A stretch of DNA of 64,000 nucleotides from assembly GCA_001574975.1 (NCBI GenBank), contig KQ965742.1, forward strand, positions 67,696-131,695, written 5' to 3'. The notes below the pieces were generated by a model, which had not been told where the DNA came from, did not search any database, and was given only the letters and a program-made list of their open reading frames with translations. The translations under genes and the position numbers were made by a program. Below are positions 33,755 through 45,800 of this stretch, one piece after another. Every line of letters starts with the position of its first letter. Positions within the stretch are counted from its first letter, which is position 1. The DNA comes from Gonapodya prolifera JEL478 (lineage: Eukaryota; Monoblepharomycota; Monoblepharidomycetes; Monoblepharidales; Gonapodyaceae).

Positions 33755-36633
33755 ATGGAACCACTCAAAAGTCGACGTCGACAGCGAAAATCGGGTGATC
33801 TGTCTGATGGAATTGTGCTCGTACAAGAAGAAGCACCGAATAATTTATCGTCCGCCTCTGAACGGAGCCGTCATAGTGCACCCGTTCAGGTAAGAGGGGA
33901 AGTCCGCACTTCACAATCATAGAGTATACGATTTGATTTTCCCTTTAATCATCGCATTCACCAGGGTGAAAGTGCACAGCGTCCTGCTCTTTCCACATCA
34001 GATATCCCAAAAGATACCCCACATCAGCGCCTTCGAAGTTCCTCTGTCGATGATAACCTCAGTAGACCCTCAATGAAATGGTCTTCAGACGGACAGATTG
34101 CACAAGGCAGTGTGGTCTTGTCAGACTCGGAGCGGGAAGCGCACTCGGATGGAGAGAACACGTTCCGCAAGAGACGTTCTCGAAAGAAGAGACGAGGGCA
34201 ACAGCATGTGCTGTTTGACTCTTCCAAGGATGGTAGACAACTCCTGAAAGAAGTTCTCGCAAAGAGATTGTCGTTCGCACTCCCTGCCAGTACTCCCCGA
34301 GGGCAGCAGAAGCCGCACAACAGTCGGCAGGAATACGCGTCGCCAGAATTGACGGAAACGAGATACTACCGATCACTCGATGAGATAGAAAACCTTGTTT
34401 TGAGGGTATCATTGTTCAGGGTCCACGACAGCCTCCACCCACGCGACGCGAATCCCGGTACGTTGTCGATTCTTGTATGTTCATCATCTGGATTACACCG
34501 ACGCTGGAGTTCTAGTCCAAGATGAAAGGGCGCTTGGTGACTCTTGCTGCGATGTGACTGTTTCCTGGCAGCAAAAGATATTTAGTCCACGGTAATCCGG
34601 TTTGTCGCTCGATGGGCGCATTATTCCCAATGATCACCTTGCTTCCTGCTTCATTTCTTCCTACCAGAGAGCTCTTGTACCTTCATCGTATGGATCCTTC
34701 AACAGCCAGTGCGAGCGAACGTCAGCAAAGAGCTCAAATTTCAAAAGCCGCTCGTACTCAAGGAACGGTGGAGCACAAAGTGCTAACGGCGGGACATGAA
34801 GGTGCCTTGGGTGAGTCTCGACTTTGATGACCTCTGCGTGGCTGTGAGTGGGATTCCACCAACGATTCGTTTTGAGGTGGACCTGTCATCTTCACACGGG
34901 TGAACCATGAAGTAAGCACCGAGATATCGCGTCAGCAAAGAACGTTCGCGGCAAAGGAGCGTAGCTCATTATCAACGAATAGTTCTTTCCCTGAATGGCG
35001 AAATTGTGAGTGAACACCTCACGAGTGGCAATGGGTTGTTATTCATAGTAGCCTCCCAAGCTTCTAAGCGAGCAGTGAAAGCAGACTGCGTCCTTGACGA
35101 ACGACAATCTGGCGTAAGAGACATTCACTACAAAGAGATGGAGGTGTTGGCTTTCGTCAAGGACACAAGGTGGTATCGTTGCAAGTTCGAAAAACTTTCT
35201 ATCCTAGAGTATTATTCATTTCCCATCTGTGCACCAGCTACCATAACGCAGAAACAAACCGAGAAGACGATGTTTATGTAGAAAAGTCCATTTGCCGCAT
35301 TCGAGCACACACCAATGGACTTCTTACAATGACCGTGAGTGTTGAAAAATCCGACTATCCATCCATCCATTGCAGTTATTTGACAAAATTCTTGACCAGC
35401 CGGGACTTACAAACCCCGAGAAACGACCAACATTTTCAGTATTATCGGGTGATCTCTACTGTGTTCTGATCGAGAATGCATCTCTGGCGCTCCAGGACCG
35501 TGAGGAGGACAAAGAGTTCGAGCTTTTTACAGAAGTGTATAAGAAGTGAGGTCCGGATTACTCTGCCCCACCTATCAACGTACCTCATTGTGCCAATTTC
35601 TTTCAGACGCTCGGAGTACCTTGCTTCAACAGTCGGCGAGAATTTCTTGCTGCCACCACCCCTTCACTCTTTGCGGTTGCATATGATCGCTGAGATTGTC
35701 TCTGCACACGACTTTACTCGCGAAGGAACATACGTGCAGTTTTCTGTCAAATTTCCGAGTTCTTGCGAGATGTCTCTGCTTCCAGGAAAGGTAGAAGAGG
35801 TTGGTCCCGAGATTTCCAAAGGCGGGTGGAAGGTACGAACACAACTCGCCGAGCCTGTGTGGGATCCTAAAAGAGACTCTTGGGTTGCTGGATTTGGACA
35901 TTCTGTCGAGACGGTGGCAGAAATTGCGTTGGATGTCGATGGTAAGGGCGGTTGAATGTCTGGCCGATTTATTTCCGTTGAATGATGACGAAGTGTCTGC
36001 AAACAATCTCAAGACAACGTCTCAACACTCGCGCCAACTTTGTATGTTCAAGTGTGCTCGTTAGATCCGTGGAACAGACACCGGCTGGAAGGATACGGCC
36101 ATCTGAGGGTACCACTTCGCCCTGGGTTGTCTGATATGGATATTGCTACATGGCGTCCTACCCTTGGACCAATGGAACGAATGCAAGAATACTTTACTGG
36201 TGGCACGAGAGAGCTTGAAGATATGTGGAGTATTGGCTTGTCTGAAGGCGTGAGCGTGAGCTCGTTTCTTTGAACCACATAACGGCTCAGAAAACTCAAG
36301 CGAGTTTAATTAGGATAAATCCGCTCTCAGGTACGGATTTCGCACTGAAAGCGCAGGAATGGTGCGGGTGCGCCTCGGTATAGTCCATCAATCAACGTTC
36401 GTGGTTGGAAATTCTGTTCACTTGACTTTATTTTTTACAAATGTTCTCTCCTCGCCACTAGTGCTTTTCAGCGTGAGAAAAACGATTGGAGGTAAGCATT
36501 CGATCGACTTGCCATTCTTAAACCAATTTCAAACTTGCCTGGCTTGCCCCTTCCAAGGAGCAACACGAAGGTTGTTTCCGATGCATTGCAGCGTGCTAGA
36601 GCGAGATTGGCGCAGCTCAAGGATGGAGCATAA
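33755..36633 (+). CDS. MKS1: Ciliary transition-zone B9-domain protein MKS1
   Basis: A subunit of the B9/MKS module that gates protein entry into the flagellum. Exon 1 (ATG at 33755) encodes a basic start MEPLKSRRRQRKSGDLSDG; a first intron leads to GESAQRPALSTSDIPKDTP and a Ser/Lys-rich part. The conserved N-terminal region includes DEIENLVLRVSLFRV. The B9 (C2-like) domain is read from 35680: HMIAEIVSAHDFTREGTYVQ, then VQVCSLDPWNRHRLEGYGHL, MDIATWRPTLGPMERMQEYF, TGGTRELEDMWSIGL and ALRYGFRTESAGMVRVRLGI. A helical end, VVSDALQRARARLAQLKDGA, closes with TAA at 36631-36633. Order and motifs match animal MKS1 closely. Introns in the 34440-35000 part are not fully resolved. ATG4 follows on the same strand within 33-69 bp. 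Confidence 0.92.
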
Positions 36634-36702
36634 GCCCCATAAACAACTGTGGCCACTGTTCATAACATGCGTAGTGGTCATAAAATTAAAACCTCAGCGA
36701 AA

Positions 36703-38238
36703 ATGGACGGCGATGCCGTTCTGAGTGAAACCTACTACACACTACGAGAGATGGCGACATCTACGTTCTCCACGCTCGCGCAATGGTCCCGATCACTCGC
36801 ATCCAACGGAGAAGTGGAGACTGTTTCACTCTTCGGCGATCATTACCCCGATGCTTCCTCCTCGAGCTTCCTCGCACATTGGACATCAGTGCCGCGAGTT
36901 ACATATCGCTATTCGTTCCCGCGTATTCGGGATACTGAGTTTACCTCGGACGTCGGTTGGGGTTGCATGATCCGTTCGGGGCAGATGGTTCTTGCGACGG
37001 CTCTGTTACGGGCAGCTCTCGGGAGGGGCTGGCGACTATCATCGCTCACAGAACAGAATACAAGGGAAACATACTGCACCGTGAGCTGTCTTCGTCAGAC
37101 CGGTCTGAAAGCAACCACTGGTCCAACATCCCACGACCTTATTCGCATCAATTCATTTGGACAAGGTCATGAGCGCATTTCTAGACTCTCCTGATGTCGA
37201 AAACTTCCCTTTTTCCCTTCACAATATCGTTGCGGTTGCCGAGCGATTGTATTCCGTCAAGATTGGAAGCTGGTTTGCGCCAACCACAATCTCCCAATCA
37301 ATCAAGTGATAAACTATTTTCGTAATCCTTTTCCGAGAGGCTTCATTCATTGGTGTCTTGCATTCCTGCCACAGAACCGTCATTCAGACACGCCGCACCA
37401 ATGTCGCCCTCACGAATCCCACACCTTCTCCCCTCAACATTCTTTGTCACGTTGCTATGGACGGAACACTATTTATTCCAGACGTTCTGGACCTCCAAGG
37501 ACGCGTCCCAACGGGATCGTCTGAAACACTTGCCTCTTCAAACCCAACAACCGTGGATGGAACGCTCGCCCTGCCCTGGACCCCAATTCTCTTGCTTATA
37601 CCTCTCCGACTGGGCGTTGAATCACTCAATCCTGTATATCACGAATCAATTCTTGTGAGTCACCCAAATTCCATGTTCTATTTTTCGATCATGGCCACAA
37701 TAACTCCACTCGTAGGCATGCCTCGGATTGTCATCCTGCGTTGGTATAGCAGGGTAGGTGTAGTGATCCTTTGCGGTCAAAACTTTTGTCACTCCATTTG
37801 GCAGAGGTCGCCCGAATTCTTCTCTGTACTTCGTTGGTACACGAGGGACAAATGAAGTGCTATACCTGGATCCGCATGAATCCCGAGCAGGTGGGACTTT
37901 TTCCCCACCTGATATATTTCTCTTCATTAACGCACGTTTTATCAGCTGTTCCTATTCGTTCGGCAAACAAATATACACCTGAAGTTCGTAATCTCAATGT
38001 CTGCTCGTAAATCTTTGGGCATCACATATCACGAAAGCAGGAGTTTGCCTCATACCACCAGCATCAGCCACGATCGGTGCCACTTTCCGCACTGGACCCC
38101 TCAATGGTGATAGGATTTCTCTGCGCAACCAAGGAAGAATTCTCTGAGCTGTGCAAGGACGTGAACGAAATGGTAAGTGGTTCGAATGCCAACTGCGAAT
38201 TCTTGGCTCCGACACAGTTCGCATTCGAAGTCTTGTGA
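36703..38238 (+). CDS. ATG4: Autophagy cysteine protease ATG4
   Basis: A C54-family peptidase that trims Atg8 and later removes it from membranes. An in-frame ATG also exists at 36667; 36703 ([18 protein letters not shown]) is the likelier start. The catalytic Cys lies in [38 protein letters not shown] and [20 protein letters not shown] follow. [20 protein letters not shown] leads to the DPH motif supplying Asp and His. Two small introns must be removed after DPHES and after KYTPE; the second joins YTPE to EFASYHQHQ and [14 protein letters not shown]. The protein ends with a C-terminal FEVL, TGA at 38236. Animal ATG4B ends similarly with an FEIL LC3-interacting motif, so an Atg8-binding role for FEVL is likely. 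The gene is convergent with SET1 (107 bp between stops). Confidence 0.9.
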
Positions 38239-38345
38239 TGGTCGCCAGCCATTGTTCGCCATTGAAAGAGGCAGACCAGAATTCGTTGACATTAGCGATT
38301 CGGATCTGTAGCACCATCCTTGTTTGTACATAACGATGTAGTCTA

Positions 38346-41300
38346 TTAGTTGAGTGAACCGCGACAATTTTTGGAGCCGCAATAGCAAGGAAGTTTTTCG
38401 GCTTCCAAAGGGAATTCTGGTTCACAAAGGAGCCTTATCAAGAGCAACACAATATAAGAAACAACCACAACGCTCACTGTAGTCGTACGTAATCTCGTCT
38501 CCCTCTTCAATATCCTTCTTCGCGTAAATGACAATTTTCTTCTGACCATCAAGATTAATGATTTTTGCGTTGCAATTTGGCTGAAAGAATCAATTTAGCG
38601 CAAATACCGGTTATGAAAAGTTCGTGCAAGAACCCACATCGCATGAATGATTTATAAAACGAGCTAGATTGCCCATTTTGGTTGCATCGATAATGGTATC
38701 CTCGTCAACACGAAAGAGATAGCTGCTCCCAATGCCAGACGACAAGTATTGATGTTCTCGCTGGTCGGCGACTCGTTGGCGTATCAGTTGCCCGATGTAC
38801 TCAACCACAATGTCTGCATGATTCGATCAATCACCTTCTTTCGAATACAACGCCGAACCAACTTACCACCAGCATCCACGGGTTCTTGCGCGAACAAACC
38901 CCAATTATGTATGCGACTCCTTCCAAAGCGCAGCTTCTTGGCTCTTTCTTTGAACTGTCCCAATCCTGCTACCTCCCCAGCGTCCCCTGCCGCCTGTTCC
39001 AGTCCAGCAACCAAGTTACGTTGGGACGACCGGATTGCTCTGGACGAAATTTTCGGAACGTGGGCCACTGGATTCTTAGGATTCTTTGGGGCAGAAGATG
39101 AATCAGGCAACAGTGTTGTCGAACGATCGCGAAGGTGCGGCTTTTGGCTAGGTGTTAACGGATAGTAACCCTCTGTTCGAGCTGAGCCCGTCTTGTGGGG
39201 GGAAGGAGTCCGATTGCGATCTTGGGATTCACCAGAATTCATGTGAATTGTGGCCATATAACTATCCCAAACGAACATGGTACTCACTTCTTGCCTCCAA
39301 GTCTCGTCCATTCAACTCGACTTCCCGTCGCCATCGCTCTTCAGAGGCATAACGTCCTGCTCCTTCCAATTGGTGGTTCCATTTCTTTCGTTCATCTACA
39401 AAAGCCAATTCCAAAAATCTCCTGTCCTCTTCATCCCTTCCTTGCAAGCTTTCTGGCGAGATAATATCATCCAAAGACGCGACTTTCGACAACGCTATGT
39501 GCTCGTCGCGAGGACCGGCAATTCTCGCCAGTTCGTCACGCCAACCCCCCATGACCTCTCCTCTGATAAGTTCCATACCACTCCGGCGTCGAGCCACGGC
39601 CCTCCTTCTCCGTACGCCTTCAAGTGTTCGTTCCACCGCTGAGTCTTCGCAATCTGAGTTATCGAAGGCAGATTCCACGGACTCGCGGAAAGCAGCAAAG
39701 GCCGTAGAGTCGCGTGTACGTGCAGGTGTCACACGAACGACCTTTGGAGGAGGTAGTGGCTTCGATGGACGTCCTTTGGAAGAGCGTGAAGTGAAACCAG
39801 GGGCTGAAACAGGTGTGGGCGTTGGAACGGGGAAAGTTGTTACTGGGAGAGGTACCAAAGGCAGTTGTGGGGCAGATAACAATGATGGAGAGGAAGAAAT
39901 GTACCCCAACTTAGTGGAATCTACTGTCGGCGTTGGCAAAGATTCTTCTAGAGACGAGGTTTGGTCCAATTCCATTTCATCTTTGGCTCGAACTTCCAGT
40001 TGCACATCTTCCACAGAACGATCCTCTGAGACAGGTGGATCTGTCTCATCAATATGCATCTTCTCTTCATCACTATCGGAGTCCATTACAGTACGCCTTT
40101 CCCTAACGCCGGCACCGAAAAATTCAGCAAGATCGTCGTCGTCGTCCTCCACGTCTTGTCCATGGCTCTGACTCTTCTGCAGTTTCCTAGGGGGCCTTGC
40201 ATCTTCGGATTCCTCGCTATCTTCCCTTCCAATAGGCTGTCTACCCCGCTTCACTTTCATCCTTGTTGGCTTCTTTGTCTTCCTCAAGTTCGACCCTTCC
40301 CCGTTCTCAGAATCGGAGTCGGATACCGAATCGTCGCCTTGATTTGCCGGAGAATTAAGATTAGGTCCCCGGCCGTTCGCAATCATTGATCGATGTGTTT
40401 TGGAAGGTGATGCTTCAACGAACTGGTGTTTTCCGGCCAATGTCCTCGACTTTTTAAAGCTAGGTAGTTTTCCAGGCTGTTTCGTGGAAAGCACTAGCGC
40501 AGCTGCGCCGGTAGGGTTGTCATCGGCTCCTCTCGACGGGGAAGTACGTGGAGGTGTACGAGGTGGATTTAACCTCTCGCGCGATTGCGAGCGATCACTC
40601 ATCCTACTGTCTGGACTTTGATGAGGCTCCAAATTAGCTGGAATATCATCGGATGGAGCGCGGACGAGAGTGTTGTCATCGGTTTCGGTCCCATTCTGTG
40701 GCAGCACAGAAGTCTCTTCAGTCAACGGAGTCAGGGAAAGCTCCAATGTTTTATCATCCAATGATTCAGTTTCTGGGTCAGGTTTTGATTCAGCTTTCTC
40801 GCGTAATTGTTGTCCTGAGTTTGCAACAAGCTTGGGCATCGCCCAGCTTACCCGTCTTCTCACTTCTCGACGAGGTGGTGGGAGAGATAGAGGAACAACG
40901 GAAGAGGTTGGTTGCACCGCGGGGGTTGAAGGATTTCGTGCATGTTGCCAAGCGCCACTAAGTGGTGGTATTGAGCTCAGTCCCAATCCACTATTCTGTG
41001 GCACTCGTCCGTAATATTCGCCGACAAACTCGTGAACCACACCGCTGAGCCAGCGGTTCCGCAAATCTGCAGGGAAGTGTCGGGCGAGGTCGCGTAGAAC
41101 AAGATCCGTAGCTGCGGAGAACAATGGAGGGAGCAGAGCTGGATCAATGACTGGGCCTACAGTGATGGGTTCAGGTGGAGGGTCTGAAGAGGGATTGCTC
41201 GGTTGTAAAGAATGCGGGGACTGGTCTAGAATACCCAGTGTTTGTTGCCCTTGTTTTGCATTGAGTTCAGGTGAGACACCACGATGGGACCCTTTCTCCC

Positions 41301-42011
41301 GTGGTGAAACAGGCAATCGACCATTCGTCACTGTCGGAGGACGAACAGTAGCGAGACCACGCTGACTTTCCTCGGATGCGCAAGACGTTTTCTTTTTGTC
41401 CCCGCCCATTGGTCGGGAACGCAAGTCCCGTTTTCCTGCAGGCTGCATCGCCGCAACATCCACTGCTTTTTTCCGCTTAACCACTCCATCAATTTCATTT
41501 GGCTTTGCACTCGACGCAGATTTTGAAATCTGCGCTCCATTCGTGGTCTCCACGGCGCTGCTTGTTGTTGGTGTTGGGGGAGTAGCTGTTGGCGGTGTTG
41601 GGAGAGGGTGTGGGGAGGGTATCACTGGTATGGCTGTAGCGCTGTTGCTCAACAGTACCACTTTCCGTCCGGGAAGCGGAAGTGATGAGTCAGGCTGTAA
41701 TGTGGACAACCTTGAGTGAGCTAACACGATTGAGTTTAATCTCGCCGAAACTCACCTTGAATTTGACCGGGAACAGAAGCTTCACAAGTTTCCGTCGCCC
41801 TACACCACTGGTAAATGGTGGCGGATCCCTGGGATCAGATTGAGAGACTTCAATCTGATGGGTATGGTATCCATTGTATCCCGACCCAACGAGTGAATTG
41901 GGCAGGATAGTCCATCACTTTTGGTATGAGCGATCACGGTATACCGTAAAGAACTTCTCTTACCGTTTCTATCCCATTTACATGGGGTGTTCCTGTGTCT
42001 TCCGATGCCAT
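38346..42011 (-). CDS. SET1: SET1/COMPASS-type histone H3 Lys4 methyltransferase
   Basis: The C-terminal catalytic part is complete. [96 protein letters not shown] spliced to [19 protein letters not shown], then [10 protein letters not shown]. Post-[24 protein letters not shown] at 38346. The substrate-binding and zinc Cys residues are present. Upstream is an 820-codon exon (39262 to about 41700) that is acidic and Ser/Pro-rich, ending in the helical [20 protein letters not shown]. Exon 1 at 42011 ([20 protein letters not shown]) is the inferred start; it could extend further, because an open frame with a possible TAG acceptor lies just upstream. No RNA-recognition motif is visible in the modelled N-terminus, unlike yeast Set1. 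Confidence 0.88.
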
Positions 42012-42819
42012 TCCCGGGGTTGATGGATACCAGGGGCGACAGCGGTGCTATCAGCGGAGAAGGAAAAGTGGTGTGAGGTTCAGCTTAATCATCGTTTCGC
42101 TTTTATTGTAATCAAATGGGTGCCAACTCCCAAATTCGTAATCGCAGCGTTGAAGTGTTGGTTGGTGAGGAGGGAGAAACTCAACCCTATCCGCATCACC
42201 TCTCTTTCCACTCTCTGTACGGATGGCGCGTCTCTGACGAAAGAGCTTGTCCTCACCTCCGCGCCGGGTCCTGCAGACCGTTTTAAAGACAATACAGTAG
42301 TCTGTGTCCTAAGTTACGACTGAAATTCCGGCCGGCAAACGCTGTCGTAGCATATACAATATCACTGAGGTGCTAAATGAGAATTTGTAGCTAAAAATGG
42401 AGGCAACGTTGAACGGTAATGAAAAGTGTAGGGTAAATGAGAAGTGATATGACTGGTGTTCCTTCTACCACATAAAATCTCGACAAGCCGACGCGGCGGT
42501 CTCCATCCCCTTCTTTCTTCGCCTCACAGGTCAGCAAAGACCGTTTCATGACTGCGCGTGCTGGCTCTTACATCAAGCTTTTCATTTGTTCCTCCGGTGG
42601 ACGCCATCTTCATTGCGCATTGGCGGCGCCAACACACGAACTCCCGTTCCGTCATCCATACCATTATGCCTCGTGGCTGTTTCAATTTCCCTCGCTAGAT
42701 ATCTCCGGTGCGTGTGTTGCTGTATTTACCCAGCTCGTGGCTGCTGCTAGCAGTAAGGTCACGATCGTGAACCCACATATCTCAACCTCCCACCCCTTAC
42801 GTTTCACATACTTCAGAGA
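42012..42819. other. Intergenic region between divergent SET1 and clathrin genes
   Basis: 808 bp that must contain both promoters. A minus-strand frame of about 90 codons is open from about 42310 to 42060 (starting in phase after a CTTAG acceptor-like site) and could be an additional upstream SET1 exon. It has no recognisable domain. The overlapping plus-strand frame at 42045-42323 looks non-coding. Confidence 0.35.
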
Positions 42820-45800
42820 ATGGCGGAGATTCTGCCTATCAAGTTTCAGGTATGTGAAGTCCTCCCGCTGGCCCGTGTCTGCTCAGCTGAGCTCGAAATT
42901 GATGATATTCCATCCTCGTTTGTGTCCGATTCCCCTCTTGTTATGTGACATTCCCGGTTGAAATGTTGGCAATAAAAGGAGCATCTCCAGGTGTGTAGTG
43001 GCGTCTGCGGCGATCCTGTGTTGGCGCGAGAGTCTCACCATCCATTTGTACCACCTTTGCGCCTGCCCACCCACTTCCCCACACAACCCCGTTTGACTTT
43101 GTCATTACATTTTCTGGTGCTTGGAAACTCTTAGCTCCAATCCATTGGGATAAACCCCGCCAATATCGGATTCAACACGTTGACCATGGAGTCGGACCGA
43201 TTCATTTGCGTCCGTGAAAAGGTCGGAGAACAGTCCCAAGTAGTCATTGTGGACATGTTAGATCCGAATGCCGTCATGAGGAGGCCGATAGCTGCGGACT
43301 CTGCGATTATGAATCCTGTCAGCAAAGTTATCGCCTTGAAAGGTAAGAACCACGAATCGAATCCGTTCGGAAGAGATAAATTTGGCACAAAGCGATTGAA
43401 TCTGGGAAGTGGGGTTCTCCACAATTTACCCTTTCGCACTCTCCGCACGCTGACTGATTGGAGACTCAACTCTGCCGTATTGCTTTGTTTGTAACTGATT
43501 TATGTCGCGGTACTGATACCTGTCTGTATTTCTCCCTTAGCTGGACGTCAGCTCCAAATCTTCAACTTGGAAATGAAGTCAAAGATCAAGTCGCATGCGA
43601 TGCAAGAAGATGTTGTGTTTTGGAAGTGGATTACGGTCAATGCTCTGGGACTAGTGACAGAAGCGGCAGTATACCATTGGTCCGTGGAAGGGGACAGTGC
43701 TCCCATTAAAATGTTTGATCGGCACGCCAGCCTCACTGGAAGCCAGATTATCAATTATCGCGTCAATGGCGATGAGAAGTGGCTTCTTCTCGTTGGAATA
43801 TCGGCTCAGGTAGGTATTTATTGACGAGTTGCCCTGCACCAACATTTGTTAATCGTGCCATTGGACTAAAGCAAGGACGTGTCGTTGGCAACATGCAACT
43901 CTATTCAAAGGAACGTGGAGTGTCACAACCTTTAGAAGGGCATGCGGCTGGATTCGCTGAAATCAAGCTCGAGGGTGCGCCACTACCTACAAAACTCTTC
44001 ACATTCGCCGTGAGAAGTGCGAACGGCGCGAAGGTATCTCGCAACATTTCACATCTGAACTCACATAGCCCCACTAATTCTTGTTCCTCCCATGATTAGC
44101 TACACATTGTGGAAATTGACCACGCTGAGCAGAATCCTGTCTTCCAAAAGCGCGCTGTTGATGTGTTTTTCCCTCCAGAGGCCGTTAATGACTTCCCTGT
44201 CGCAATGCAGATTTCGAAGAAGTATGATATCATTTACCTGGTCACTAAGTATGGGTTCATCCACCTATACGACCTCGAAACGGGGACCTGCATTTACATG
44301 AATCGGATTTCGGGTGACACCATATTTGTAACAGCTGACCTCGATGCCACTAGTGGCCTTATTGGTGTGAACAGGAAAGGCCAGGTTGGTTTGATAATTA
44401 CTTGGATTATCAATCGAGATGATGATGTTGATATTCTCGATAGGTGCTGTCAGTTTCCGTGGACGAGAACAACATTGTTCCGTACATCATGAATAACCTC
44501 AGCAATCGGGAGCTCGCGTTCCGACTTGCTGCCCGGAACAATCTTCCGGGAGCAGATCAAATTTTTGTGGCTCGCTTCCAGGAACTTTTCGCTGTGGGTA
44601 ACTTTAACGAAGCTGCCAAAGTTGCCGCACAATCGCCACGGGTATGTTTGGTACATTGCTGCGATTACGGGGATTTCAACATTTTTTTTGGCAGGGGATC
44701 CTCAGGACACCTGACACGATTGAGCGATTCAAGGCCGTTCCTGTCCCAGCAGGTCAGGTCTCACCAATCCTGTCCTATTTCGGAATTCTCCTGGAGAAGG
44801 GACAATTAAACAAATACGAGTCCCTCGAACTCGCCAGACCGGTTCTTGTCCAGGGCCGAAAACAATTGCTTGAAAAGTGGTTGAAAGAAGACAAGCTGGA
44901 GTGCAGTGAGGAGCTTGGTGACATGGTAAAAGCTTACGATGTGACTTTGGCATTGTCTGTTTATCTTAGGGCGAACGTTCCTAACAAAGTGAGTGGCAAC
45001 GTTGTGATTGCAGATTATCCAACTTATGACACGTTTTACTGCGATTAAATGTAGGTCATTGCGTGCTTCGCAGAAACCCAGCAGTACGACAAAATCATCC
45101 TCTATGCGAAGAAGGTCGGATACACACCAGACTACATTTACCTCCTTCAGTACATCTTGCGACTTGACCCAGACAAAGGAACTGAGTTTGCCCAAAAGCT
45201 TGTTAACGACGACGCTGGCACCCTTGTCAACTTAGAGCAGATCGTCGATGTTTTTTCGCAGCTCAACATGGTTCAGCAGTGCACGTCGTTCTTGCTTGAT
45301 GCTCTGAAGGACAATCGGCCCGACCAAGGTCCTCTGCAGACGAGGTTACTTGAAATGAACCTCGCGCATGCACCTCAAGTGGCGGATGCCATATTGGGTA
45401 ATCAGATGTTTACACATTACGATAGAGCCCACATCGCTCAGCTGTGCGAGAAAGCTGGGTTGTTCCAGCGTGCTCTGGAGCACTACACCGATATATACGA
45501 CATTAAACGAACCATTGTTCACACTCAGCTATTGAATCCTGAAGTCAGTGACTGTCGATCTATGGTTGTCGGGACATTTCGTTAAACGCGTTTTTTTTTT
45601 TTTTTTTTTTGATTCCTTTCCTTTACGCCTTTCAGTGGATCGTCAACTTCTTCGGGCACCTTTCGGTTGACCAATCCATGGAATGTCTCAAAGAGATGCT
45701 TAACAGCAACATGAGACAGAACTTGCAAATTGTAGTTCAGATAGCAACCAAGTATTCCGAGCAGCTGGGACCGAAGGGACTCATCCAGATGTTTGAGTCG

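Noticed and set aside
42045-42323. 92-codon plus-strand frame between SET1 and clathrin
   Set aside because: No domain and no start context. The opposite strand is equally open, so coding evidence is absent for either.
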